Shown piece after piece: positions 32,516 through 43,694 of a stretch of 64,000 bases of DNA. Source of the stretch: Meconema thalassinum (taxonomy: Eukaryota > Arthropoda > Insecta > Orthoptera > Tettigoniidae); assembly GCA_946902985.2 (NCBI GenBank), contig OX336388.2:130636346-130700345 (forward strand), given 5' to 3'. The position numbers and the translations under genes are program-made. The notes under the pieces are model-generated. The model ran no database searches and was not told where the DNA came from. It saw nothing but the letters and a program-made list of their open reading frames with translations. Numbering within the stretch: the first letter of the stretch is position 1; every line of letters starts with the position of its first letter.

Positions 32516-34310
32516 AAACGGGCTAGGTACATCTTGGTCATCAGCCCAGTATACTAGGTGTATGTTGTCTGATAACGTCATCAGCCCAGCATATTAGGGT
32601 GTACAGTATGCTGTCTGATAAGGTCATCAGCCCAGTACATTAGGGTGTAGCCTACAGTATGTTGTCTGATAAGGTCATCAGCCCAGTATATTAGGATGTA
32701 CAGTATGTTGTCTGATAAGGTCATCAGCCCAGTACATTTGGGTGTACAGTATGTTGTCTGATAAGGTCATCAGCCCAGTACATTAGGGTGTACAGTATAT
32801 TGTCTGATAAGGTCATCAGCCCAGTACATTAGGGTGTACAGTATGTTGTCTGATAAGGTCATCAGCCCAGTATATTAGGAGTACAGTATGTTGTCTGATA
32901 AGGTCATCAGCCCAGTACATTTGGGTGTACAGTATGTTGTCTGATAAGGTCATCAGCCCAGTACATTAGGGTGTACAGTATGTTGTCTGATAAGGTCATC
33001 AGCTCAGTACATTAGGGTGTACAGTATGTTGTCTGATAAGGTCATCGGCCCAGTACATTAGGGTGTACAGTATGTTGTCTGATAAGGTCATCGGCCCAGT
33101 ATATTAGGGTGTACAGTATGTTGTCTGATAAGGTCATCGGCCCAGTATATTAGGATGTACAGTATGTTGTCTGATAAGGTCATCAGCCCAGTACATTAGG
33201 GTGTACAGTATGTTGTCTGATAAGGTCATCGGCCCAGTATATTAGGGTGTACAGTATGTTGTCTGATAAGGTCATCAACCCAGTACATTGGGGTGTACAG
33301 TATGTTGTCTGATAAGGTCATCAGCCCAGTACATTGGGGTGTACAGTATGTTGTCTGATAAGGTCATCAGCCCAGTACATTAGGGTGCACAGTATGTTGT
33401 CTGATAAGGTCATCAGCCCAGTACATTAGGGTGTACAGAATGTTGTCTGATAAGGTCATCAGCCCAGTATATTAGGATGTACAGTATGTTGTCTGATCAG
33501 GTCATCAGCCCAGTACATTAGGGTGTACAGTATGTTGTCTGATAAGGTCATCAGCCCAGTACATTAGGGTGTACAGTATGTTGTCTGATAAGGTCATCAG
33601 CCCAGTACATTAGGGTGTACAATATGTTGTCTGATAAGTTCATCAGCCCAGTACATTAGGGTGTACAGTATGTTGTCTGATAAGGTCATCCGCCCAGTAT
33701 ATTAGGATGTACAGTATGTTGTCTGATAAGGTCATCCGCCCAGTACATTAGGGTGTACAGTATGTTGACTGATAAGGTCATCAGCCCAGTACATTAGGGT
33801 GTAAAATATGTTGCCTGATAAGGTCATCAGCCCAGTACATTAGGGTGTACAGTATGTTGTCCGATAAGGTCATCAGCCCAGTACATTAGGGTGTACAGTA
33901 TATTGTCTGATAAGGTCATCAGCCCAGTGCATTAGGGAGTACAGTATGTTGTGTGATAAGGTCATCAGCCCAGTACATTAGGATGTACAGTATGTTGTCT
34001 GATAAGGTCATCAGCCCAGTATATTAGGGTGTACAGTATGTTGTCTGATAAGGTCATCAGCCCAGTACATTAGGGTGTACAGTATGTTGTCTGATAAGGT
34101 CATCAGCCCAGTACATTAGGGTGTACACTATGTTGTCTGATAAGGTCATCAGCCCAGTATATTAGGGTGTACAGTATGTTGTCTGATAAGGTCATCAGCC
34201 CAGTACATTAGGATGTACATTATATTGTCTGATAAGGTCATCAGCCCATTAGGGTGTACAGTATGTTGTCCGATAAGGTCATCAGCCTAGTACATTAGGG
34301 TGCACAGGGT
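32516..34310. repeat. 46-bp minisatellite, about 38 units
   Basis: The unit reads TGTCTGATAAGGTCATCAGC then CCAGTACATTAGGGTGTACA then GTATGT. Copies are highly similar, with most changes at a few positions (ACATT/ATATT, CAGCCC/CGGCCC). Each unit holds two small palindromic blocks: TGAT..ATCA and GTACA..TGTAC. The array lies within the DNA element, between its two possible exons. Confidence 0.93.
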
Positions 34311-34760
34311 GCAACATACGTCTAGAAAATGACAGCATTTCCAGCAACTATGAAATTCATGTACGTAATGATGATTATTACATACGTTAAAAAGTGCAAA
34401 TGCGTTGAACTAATGTAGTTGGGCGTTACGCTGCGGGCAGCGGCAGTGCCTTGCTCGAAGTGCTACTACACACAGTGTCCCATCCGACACGTGGCCTCTG
34501 CAAGGCTCTGTCAATTAGAGAAGGACTTCACTGTATAAATACTGCTGTGTTAACTAGATACCGTACATAATGCATCATGGTCGACGAAGCTTTATTTGAC
34601 ACACGTCAGGTACTCAGCATGAATTTCCTTTCATAGTCAGTTGTTCAACATTTCTTGCTGACCTAGCTATGGATCATCTGGTAGAGAGGTCTCACACAAC
34701 TTTCCATTAAGCAAATAACCCCCTTTTTATGTAGCCAGTGGCCATTTATTTTATTTTCAG

Positions 34761-35075
34761 GACGGTTCAGGAAAGGGATTTTGGAAGGAAATCGGCCGTG
34801 AACCTATTGAAAAGAACCGTCCCGGCATTTGCCTGGTGGTGAAAATGGGAAACCACGAAAACCATTTTCAGGACGGCTCTCCCGATGCCAGAGAGACACG
34901 AGGTAGCGCGTTATCGCTCTCGACCACCGCGGGCGATAAGCAAAGACCTTATGACTCACCTTCAGACAAAGAAGTGAAGCCGTTACCATCTTTACAACCA
35001 ACAGAAATCCCTCGACAAAGATTTTACAGTACACCTGGAACTGCGGGCTATGGGACGGGCTATAGGGCAGGGTGA
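34761..35075 (+). CDS. Possible second exon, partly SINE-derived
   Basis: A pyrimidine-rich acceptor (TTTATTTTCAG) precedes a frame that stays open for about 105 codons to TGA at 35073-35075. It would join in phase 0 to the exon ending at 31715. The first third overlaps a SINE core also seen at 53760-53870 (CCGTCCCGGCATTTGCCTGG, GGGAAACCACGAAAACCATT), so the frame may be accidental. The rest (TAGDKQRPYDSPSDKEVKP) is unrecognised and low complexity. Confidence 0.25.
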   Translation, partial: DGSGKGFWKEIGREPIEKNRPGICLVVKMGNHENHFQDGSPDARETRGSALSLSTTAGDKQRPYDSPSDKEVKPLPSLQPTEIPRQRFYSTPGTAGYGTGYRAG

Positions 35076-35099
35076 CTTGGTATTCCTGTTAGTAAGATG

Positions 35100-35744
35100 G
35101 AGGACAGGCGTCACGTTTTGATTGATTTATATTTTCATTATTTTTTCATATATATTTAATGCTTTATTTAACAATACTAAGGTACAGGCATAAGCTCAAT
35201 TACGTTCCTTCTTTACATTTTAAGTTCAAAAATACAAAATACATCAATCAGGAAAATGAAGAGAGAGAGAAAGAGATAAAAAGAAAGGGTACACATTTTA
35301 GGAAATAAAGAGAAACCACAAAATAAATTATGAAAATATACATTAAAAAATGTATATTGCACAAATTGGGAAAAATATAAGCTTCTACAAAAAGAAGAAA
35401 GTGTACCTAGTATTCCACGATTTGGTTTTCAGTCTTACGTGGAAATTAATTACGAACATCATAATAAACGATCATCAATTTATTTCTCGGAATAATTCGT
35501 GTATGGCACAGAAAAATAATGTACAACTCCACTGCGGCAGTCATTTAATTCTGATTAGAAAAGGATTAATGCAGGCCTACAAATAGAAAAAAAATAAACA
35601 TATACAGAAGAAAAAACAAGAGTAAAGCTTACCCAGTGTTCCAGGTTTAGATTTTAGGATGTACGTGGAAATTGATTTCGAACGCCATAGTAAACAAGCA
35701 TTAATTTATTTCTTGGAATAGAACAATTAAAGGAATTAATGTAT
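35100..35744. other. AT-rich interior of the DNA element
   Basis: No gene is recognised. Two similar stretches (GTGTACCTAGTATTCCACGA near 35401 and a TACCCAGTGTTCCAGGTTTA stretch near 35630), each followed by ACGTGGAAATT, suggest an internal duplication. Confidence 0.35.
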
Positions 35745-35988
35745 GACTTCGTCGCGTCAGTCGTTTCATGAAGAGCCGAATCAAAATATGCCGGATCTTC
35801 ATGAAGTGCCTCGGCTGATAATGTAAAATGATTTCTTACACCATCTGCCTAAGGCAGCCCGTCACTTCATGAAGAAACGCGTCAGATTGTGTAACTATCC
35901 CATTTTACATCATATGCCGGCTTTTCATGAAGTGCCTAGGATCTTCATGAAATGACGGATTTCACTATCTGACTACGACATATATATA
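35745..35988 (-). repeat. Right inverted repeat with TTCATGAA iterons
   Basis: Inverted partner of the left end with five TTCATGAA palindromes. The inner part diverges more (CCGGATCTTCATGAAGTGCC). It ends in CATATATATATAT next to the GypB 3' LTR. Confidence 0.7.
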
Positions 35989-38884
35989 TATTGTGCCCTT
36001 TCAGCAAGAAATATGCAAATCACAGTATGCCAGCATTGCTCAATTCGGGATTTTCGGGGCTGCGGTAAGTTCTCCCACTCTGTGACTTACATATTTTGGA
36101 TTAAATAGAGGATACACTTGCAAAAATAACAACAAAATCAACTCCTATTTTAACACATTTAATTAATCAAAAATTATGGCGCTACAAACAATAAAACAAA
36201 TAAACTACTGACCAATATCTTTCTACTTGTTCAAAGTGAACAAGGAATAGCATAAGAATAAAACAAATATTCTATTTAAAACACATGGTTTTCTTTAAAA
36301 CCAACAATTCACGATTATTTTCACTTCCATAAAGTACCTATCTTAAAGTTCCATATAACTGCGAGCTTCTTTGGCTCGATACTTTCCCATAATAATGGTG
36401 TCATACTTTTGTACACCTCAAGAACTATTTTTATCTTTTCTTATCATCAAAACAAATATATAATTACATTTAAAATTACATGTTAATTATCCACTTCAAT
36501 ATTTGGGCATTTCACATGTTCTCAGTATTTACCACCTCTCTCAATTTTTGCAAATTCACTACGGTGATCGGGAAACTACTTGTGTACTCCAGAGTTATAA
36601 AGATTACTTGACAAAGTCAAAAGCTATGATTACTCCCGAAATCTAGTTATCTTCACAAAACTCGTGGATTCCTTATTTCCATACAATATTACAATCGGGA
36701 TTTTTATTTAATTCATTTGTCTTATAAGACCATTATCACATAAGAAAACTACGATCTGAACTGGCAAGCGATAATATCAATCTACAAGGATCTCGGTTCA
36801 ACGCCCGGGTCATTAACAACTTTTAAACACCCACGGTGTATTCATTTCTTCTTACAAGACGGTCTTTACCCACCCTCATACTATGAGGGCCAGGCCATTA
36901 TACTCGAGCGAGATTTATGACAGGGAGGGCGGCTCCCTGTCTAGCCCGCAGTTGGAGCTCTCTTCAATGCTTTTAAAACAAACGTTCCTTTTATTTTCAG
37001 TTCTATGGAGAGACCTGGCATTTTAACTTCTCTTTTCACTTTCAACAAATATTATTGGCTCATAAACCACTCTCGTAACCTTGGCATTTATTAATTATGA
37101 AGGGTCCTCGTTGATTGGGAAGAGTAATACACATTCTACGACGAATAATAAGGGGCTTTAACAACAAGAGGATTCTAGGTTCGAATCTCTTAACATGCCT
37201 CGGGAACCATTTCCACATTGGAGGACTTATACAAGACGCGATTTAGAGTCGGCCGTGGCCTATATGACATACGCTCAATAATACCATACATTTGCTCCCT
37301 TTTATATAATAACACACACATGGCCTCGTGATCTACGTCACAATTAGAGGACTTACAACATATCTCAATTCAATACAATCAACTACCCCTCATAAGTAAT
37401 TTACCAAGTACATTTAAATTCTACGCATTCCTAGCGTGACTTTTTATTTAATTGCGTTCCATTGCGCTACACCTTACTTTACGGCCCAATGTCTTCCAAA
37501 GAACTGATAAATTTCATAGTAACAATTGATACATATCTCAATTCTTATATTTATCTTTTCCGTTGACAATAAATCGCTCCATTTTTAAGAACATGCATTC
37601 ACATCATGTCTTATACATTTGTTAAGGCTCCAACGCTCTATATTTTTATATCATTCAATTTAATCTTTATTTAGATTTCTTTACCTTGTTATTATTATTA
37701 TTATTCACATCATGTCTTCATTCCTTACAAAAGCTCAAAGCTATTTCTTTCATATAATTCAAATTTACCTTTATTACTCAAAACTTTATGTTTGTTCAGA
37801 TCGCTGTCTTATTTAGTTATTATTTGTTTAAAAACATCCCTTTTACTCAAAACTCCGGTGGAATTGTACACAAAAATTTCCCCGACACCAAAACATAATG
37901 AAAATCTTTACTCACATGTCTAAGGTCGTTTTCTGACCTTTATCCTCGTACGATGTGTCATTTTTGCCCACCTTCTTGACTTACTCCACATCGTACAAAT
38001 TCATCTCATGTACAAACATTTCTTGACACATATTCAATACATTTAACACTGACAACATTTTTAATACACTGGTGTATCCGTTTAGAACACACAATAAAAC
38101 ACTAAAAAATATATTACTTTTAACACACGATCTGGATATATTTACACTTCACAACTTTTGATCACCAGGCCGTCTTTTTTTAGCCTATCACACGTGACCT
38201 CTTGATCTCCCGTCTCCAAGGGTGAAATTTATTCAATGTCGGCTTCCTATCCTGCAGAATACGAAAGTCTCGAATCATCTACTTATTCCCTGGAATAACA
38301 ATTCTTCGAATCCTGTTCCCGATGATCGACTATTTCTCTAGCTTGAACGGCTCCCCTTTTAGATCTGGTTTATGGATCCTAGCGAAAGTCTGTTCTGATC
38401 GAGGTCCCCTCGATAACCTATCGGTGACCTATGGATTTTTTAGCAACTAATACTTCTCGAGTCTTAGTGCTTACGAATAGTTCGTCTGCTTTCTTGAGAC
38501 AATGTCTATAGTTTCCGTTCTTCTTTATTTATTCGGTTCTCGCACTTCTAATTTTCTGAAATACGTTGCGAACCTTACTCTGTCTTTCCCTGTTCGGGTT
38601 CTTTAAAATGGATAAACTTTTTATCTCGCTGTTCCGGTAGTTCCGTACGTTATGATACTTTTGGTCGTTTACCGAAAGACCTATCGCCTGAATCCTAAGT
38701 TCGCAGCCTGCTTTAACTGTATTTTTAGGAACTTTTACGGTAAACTTTGCACTGTCGGACCTAAATCCTGTAACTAGGATTTTCCTAATTTTTCAACACG
38801 GCGATACTTTAATATTTCTTCTTTGCAACTCCTTATGGAGGCACGCAAGTTATTAATACTGCGACGCCCGTGGCTATCGGATAT

Positions 38885-39090
38885 TAATTCTGCGGCGTAA
38901 CACAGCGTTTTCTCCCCTCAAGTAGTACTGGTAAACTGCCTTCGATGTCTGATGTATCACAGTAACGTGCCCTCAGGCCGTTTGAAACTGCATGTACGAT
39001 GTGATGCAGCACCTCCGCTCACGGTGTGCTTGTAGACTGCATGCACTGATACAGCGTAACGTTCCCCTCACGGGCTCTTGAATACTGCAT
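38885..39090 (-). repeat. Four ~50-bp repeats downstream of the GypB TATA box (3' LTR)
   Basis: ACTGC blocks start at 38935, 38987, 39036 and 39084, giving a pitch of 52, 49 and 48 bp. Each is linked to a CCCTCA or CGCTCA-type block and a GCGTAAC or AGTAACG-type block. The same array is at 49915-50105 in the other LTR. They lie in the region that would be transcribed first. Confidence 0.6.
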
Positions 39091-39109
39091 GATTGGCTTG
39101 GTGAGGCCA

Positions 39110-39122
39110 GGGGTTTTATACC
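39110..39122 (-). promoter_or_regulatory. GypB TATA box (3' LTR)
   Basis: The minus strand reads GGTATAAAACCCC, a strong TATA box about 690 bp inside the upstream end of the LTR. Confidence 0.6.
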
Positions 39123-39197
39123 TTTTAGTCAAAAAAGATAAAATCCTAGTCCTTTTCGTGACCAACTTTTGAACTAATTGTCGTACAATTATAAAAA

Positions 39198-39422
39198 TTA
39201 TATCTCCAGAAAGCTCGTCTTCCAAACGTAAAATGATCTTCCTGTGCATGGAAATCGATCGTGCATTTCCGAGATATTAATTAATTCTTCGTCCTCAACT
39301 GTGTGGGTGTTGCTGTTCATTTTTAATTCTCCCACTCCTTGGGTCCCAGTGAACCCCCAATGACGTCTGCTGCTTTTGCACTTTCCTCTGGTGCAATTAT
39401 TAAAGGGTTTTTCTTTACACAA
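39198..39422 (-). CDS. Hypothetical 74-codon frame in the GypB U3
   Basis: This frame is present identically in both LTRs (50204-50428 in the other). It is basic and Cys-containing at the start (CKEKPFNNCTRGKCKSSRR). It lies upstream of the TATA box, so the element's own promoter would not transcribe it. Identity follows from LTR copying and is not evidence for selection. Probably chance. Confidence 0.12.
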   Translation of the reverse strand: MCKEKPFNNCTRGKCKSSRRHWGFTGTQGVGELKMNSNTHTVEDEELINISEMHDRFPCTGRSFYVWKTSFLEI

Positions 39423-39807
39423 AAATCTTTAATCCGAAATGATTCACCGTACTGTATTTGTTTACTTATTTTTATACTCGTAAACGGGTTAAATTTAATT
39501 ATTCTTGTTCTGACTCAGCAGCGAGGTTGCCGTTTTCCTGCAACGTAAGAGCAATTTCCGAGTCGAGCTTCTTCGTCTTACAGTCCAAACTTTCCACTCG
39601 TTCTATTAATATCCATGACTGGCTCCTTATAAATGTCAAGAGGCATGAGCTCATCTTATGAACACCTGGTCCTGCAGCTTGCGCAATGTTAGGCTAGAAT
39701 CCTGGCTTGAAATCTCTCTCCGTTCCCTTAGAGACTGTATGATTCTTTCATTCCTTTCACAAAATACATGGATTCGACCCCCTTTGAAGCCTATGGTAAT
39801 GTGTTCA

Positions 39808-39822
39808 TCTCTCCCCTCCTTA
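39808..39822 (-). promoter_or_regulatory. GypB polypurine tract
   Basis: TAAGGAGGGGAGAGA on the minus strand lies directly before the 3' LTR start TGAACACAT. This fixes that LTR edge. Confidence 0.75.
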
Positions 39823-40170
39823 GGTAAATAAATTTTCGAAAAATGTTGAGGAAATTTATTTCAATTATCCAAAAAAAAAAATCTTATTTTTCCTTTTTAA
39901 CTGTCGAAGCCATCATAACGTTATCCGTACCTTCTGATTTTTCTTCCTTAAAAATCCCACGATAATTTGATTTCTTTCATCTTTTTAAGTCATATCCGGT
40001 AATTGTGTCGGTTGGGTACGCTCTGTCCCTACCCTTTCTTTCCCCTTTTCATTTATCTGGACTTCAGGTTTCCAGAATCTCATTCTTCTTTACGGGTGTG
40101 GTCTATCCCTGCCCGTTCCTTTATTTCATCATTCTCCTTTCTTAAATTGAAATTTTCTTCTTCAATAAAA

Positions 40171-42381
40171 TCAATTATTTCTTTTATTTCCCAATATAAT
40201 TTCTCCAATTCGCATTCGCACTCGAATGTTTGAGCTCTGTTTCTTTTTTTCTATCTCATTCTCGTTTCTATCAAAAGTGGATTCCTCATCTCTAAATTGT
40301 TCCATAACCAGAGCTTGTTCATTGGCTTCATCGAAGTCTTCGGGAGGGTAATACACTTTTAAATTTGCTGAATTCATGGTCACTTCGTGATTCGTTTCAC
40401 AGTGCCGAATTCTATAGGCATTATTTCTCAAATCCCTTATTATTTGATACGGTCCGTGGTACATTTTCTGGAACTTTTTGTACACGCGGTTCCCTGGATC
40501 TGAAATGGCTGGTCTTTTTACTAACACCATTTCCCCTGCTAATAGTGGCCGATGATACCTCTTGTGCCTATTTCTTCTTTGTCTCCTGTCGGCTTGAGCT
40601 TTTAGATGCTCAAAGGCTCTTCTAATACGTACATCTCTTCCAGGCTGAGCGTCTGCTGGCCTAGGAATTACCAGACTCCAAGGTCTCTCTGGTTGCTCAT
40701 TCCGATGTAACGTTATTGGTATCTCTCCCGTAGATTCATGGATTGTGTTGTTTATACAAAATTCGATAATATCCAAGATATCTATCCACTTCCAATTTTC
40801 TTCGGCACAGTATATTCTACAATACTTGGCCGTCTCCCTCATCACTCTTTCTACAGGATTTGCCTCAGGATGGCGAATACTTGACAAAATCTGACGTATT
40901 CCAAGTCTTTCTAATTCTTGTCTGAACTCTACACTGGTGAAACAACTACCGTGATCCGACAACAAATTCTCAGGTTTTCCCAGAATCGGTATCACTTTTT
41001 CTTTGAGTCGTTTTAACACCTGTTTGGTACTAGTCTTCTGTATGGGAGCAAGGACAACCATTTTAGTGAAGACATCCATAGCCACCATTATGTGTCGATT
41101 TCCTCTTCTTGCCTTTGGCAAAGGTCCGAAGTTATCAATAGATATGATTTGTCCTGGCCTTTCGGGCAACAATGGTATAGGCTTTTGTCTAATCAGAAAT
41201 GCATTTGGTTTGATCCTTTGACATAGATCACATGTCTTTAATGTGTCCCTTACAGTTTCTCTCAGTCTCGGCCATACAAATGCTTCTTTCAGCATCGAGA
41301 CTGTTTTGTCGACTCCCATATGTCCGAACGATCTATGGGCTAACCATACTATTTTCCTTTGCAAAATTGCAGGTACAACAATCCTTAATCGTGTATGGTC
41401 AGAGTCCACAAACTTATATAATAATCCATTATAAAATGTGTAATCTTGAGCTATCTTATTAGCTTCCGTGTACGCCGGTGTTCCCCTTATCAAACTTCCC
41501 TCAAGGAAAGATATGAGCCTGTTCATCCATGGATCCTCACGTTGCCGTTGACTAATGCTCCTTAACTCATTTAGAGTACGCTGATCCCTGTCTTCCAAAT
41601 CAATAGCCATCACTTCCTCTTCTATGGACTCTGGCTGTCTACTTAAATAGTCTGGAACTATATTTTCTTTTCCTGGGCAGTATTCTATCTTTACATCAAA
41701 CTGTTGAATATATAAAGCCCAACGCATCAACCTTTGACTGGATAAATCAGTCTTCATCAAAAAGGTTAAGGCTTTATGATCCGTCCTTAGAATGACCTGA
41801 AACCCATATACGATTTTTCGCCAATATTGCAGCGCGTGCAATATCGCTAACAGCTCGATTTCGCTGATCGTATAATTTTTCTCGTGTGGTTTCAGTCTCC
41901 GACTTGTGAAAGCTAGATAATTTCTCTTATCAGGGTTTTCCGGGTTTTCCTGATATAGCATTGCCCCTATTCCAATCTGGGATGCATCTGTTTGAATTAT
42001 AAATTTCTGATTAAAATCAGGATATCCTAGCTTCACATAGTTTAAGAGCATTTCCTTGGCCTCCACAAATGCTTTTTCTGTTTCCTCCGTCCATTTCCAC
42101 TTGCCCCCCTTCTTCAGAAGGTCCTGTAGTGGTGCAACAGTTTTTGTGTAAGATGGACAATGTCCTGAGAAGAAACCAATCAATCCCAAAAACTGGCGAA
42201 CGTTCTTCACCTTCAAAGGCCTTGGAAAATCTCTTATCGATTCTAATTTGCATGGATTTGGTTTAACACCATCTTTATCAATCACATGCCCTAAAAATGT
42301 TACTTGTCTTTGACAAAAATTTGACTTCTTTAAATTGATTTTAAAATTTGCCCTTCTTAAGTCTTCCAATAATTTCTTCAA
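40171..42381 (-). pseudogene. pol: GypB Pol: RT C-terminus, RNase H, integrase
   Basis: An open stretch of 736 codons contains the RT thumb and connection (FLGHVIDKDGVKPNP, VRQFLGLIGFFSGHC), RNase H (FIIQTDASQIGIGAML, ISEIELLAILHAL, LRTDHKALTFLMK) and integrase. The integrase has WLAHRSFGHMGVDK and CDLCQRIK for zinc, ISIDNFGPLPKARRGN with the first Asp intact, LLSDHGSCFTS with the second Asp, and RHPEANPVERVMRE with Glu. It ends with YRIRHCETNHEVTMN and a basic tail. It is separated from the rest of RT by a +1 shift in a run of eight adenines near 42383-42390 (seven would restore the frame). Confidence 0.9.
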
Positions 42382-43141
42382 TTTTTTTTAAATGTTCTTC
42401 ATTATTCTCCGAGGTAAGCAAAATATCATCCACATAACGGATAGTGCAATCTTTCACTTCCTCTGACAAGTTTCGATCAAGCGCTCTTATTAAGGCAGAT
42501 CCCGCGGTCTTCAATCCAAACGAACATCTCCTAAAACAATATGTTTGTTGGTCGAACTGAAATCCAGTCAACAAGCTGGTTTTCTCTTCCAGTTCGAGAT
42601 GATGATACGAAGAAGTCATGTCAATATTTGTAAAAATCTTCTTGCCTTTGAATTTCCTCAGTATTTCTTTTATGGGTGGTGCCGAATCATTTTCTGGTAT
42701 GATTTTTGCATTTAAATTTCTGGCATCTAGACACACCCTTACTGAGCCATCCGGTTTACTCACAATCACTAATGGACTAACATATGGTGTCGCCATCTTT
42801 TCTATAACACCTGCATTCATCATCTCCTGCAGTGTTTTCTTAGTTTGTGGGTAATGTTTTTCCGCAACCGGGTATGGTTTTTGTCTGAACGGTGCCCAAT
42901 CATTGACTTGGAACGCATATTTAAAATTTCCAATCTTCCCTGGCTTGGAATCAAATACGTCCCTAAAATTCAATAATAATTTCTTTAATTGTTCCTTATT
43001 TTCGAGGTTGACTTTAGCTTCCTCTACTTTTCCTGACAGGTTGGTCTCGAACTCAGTTTCCAAATTATCTTCGAGTTCTATGTTGAGGACTTCGAATATC
43101 CTTTCTATGTCCTTACAACCTTCTTCCGTTACTTCTTCCAC
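42341..43141 (-). pseudogene. pol: GypB Pol: RT palm
   Basis: Acidic linker, then DVFDSKPGKIGNFKYAFQV, YVSPLVIVSKPDGSVRVCLD, FTNIDMTSSYHHLELEEKT with the first Asp, RCSFGLKTAGSALIRAL and RYVDDILLTSENNEEH with the catalytic YVDD. The frame ends after the adenine-run frameshift. Just upstream, TGA at 43145-43147 replaces the Trp found in GypA (EQVWH against EQV-stop-H). Confidence 0.88.
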
Positions 43142-43144
43142 ATG

Positions 43145-43694
43145 TCATACCTGTTCTCCTATTTTCGCCTCCTGTTCCTGTAGGTTAATGTTTTGCTCAT
43201 CCACATCCTCTCTTTGAATTCTAATACAATTTTGCGCTAGGTCTATGATGACCTTGTTCTCACGGATAAAATCAATACCTAATATGACATTATACGGTAA
43301 TTGATTTACCAGCAAAAAGCATTGCGAAATTTCACTGTTACCCATGATCAGATCAATGTATACCTGAAATTTGTATGTTAACGATTTTTCAGGGATAATT
43401 CCCTTAATCTTTACACTTGATGTGGGGATTTTTAATACGCGGCCTCTTGTTTCCAATTAATTCAGAAGGGTTTGCGTAATTAAACTTATTGTGGATCCGG
43501 TATCAATCAATGCCCTGACCAGTAATCCTTCTATCCTTAGCATAATTATGGGTAATTCTCTTTTGATAGGTGGAATTCCTTCCACATCCTCATTAATTAG
43601 CTCATCTGGTCTTGCTATCCAATTCACAATTTCTACCTCCTCCCAGCTCCTGGTATGTTTCCACTTTTGACGATTTAAATTTGGAGTTTTTTTT
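43145..43694 (-). pseudogene. pol: GypB protease
   Basis: This frame is entered by -1 slippage from gag. It has IKRELPIIMLRIEGL, then LIDTGSTISLITQ with the catalytic DTG, SVKIKGIIPEKS and VILGIDFIRENKVIIDLAQN. A TAA at 43457-43459 interrupts it soon after the active site, and a TGA closes it at 43145. Active protease is therefore not expected. Confidence 0.85.

Larger units (their letters stand above)
31337..35988. mobile_element. DNA element with long iteron-bearing inverted repeats
   Basis: About 210-240 bp at each end are inverted copies. The outer ~130 bp match almost perfectly (for example GTCGTAG-CAGATAGTGAAATC, CATGAAGATCCTAGGCACTT, AGCCGGCATATGATGTAAAA). The element is about 4.65 kb and carries a SINE, a minisatellite and two possible exons. 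GypB is inserted at its right edge, hiding the right flank, so the target duplication and superfamily could not be read. Confidence 0.65.
35992..39807 (-). repeat. GypB 3' LTR
   Basis: The plus strand starts TGTGCCCTTTCAGC and ends GTGTTCA. On the element strand it therefore begins TGAACACAT just after the polypurine tract and ends GGGCACA. About two dozen single-base differences from the other copy were seen by eye, plus one TTA-repeat length change and a few 1-2 base indels. Confidence 0.85.

Noticed and set aside
32516..34310. CRISPR-like array
   Set aside because: Repeats are contiguous 46-bp units with no unique spacers, in eukaryotic DNA: a minisatellite.
39823..40170. Envelope gene downstream of GypB pol
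   Set aside because: Only about 350 bp, no open frame, no signal or membrane segment. GypA likewise has no room inside the window to judge, and GypD none.
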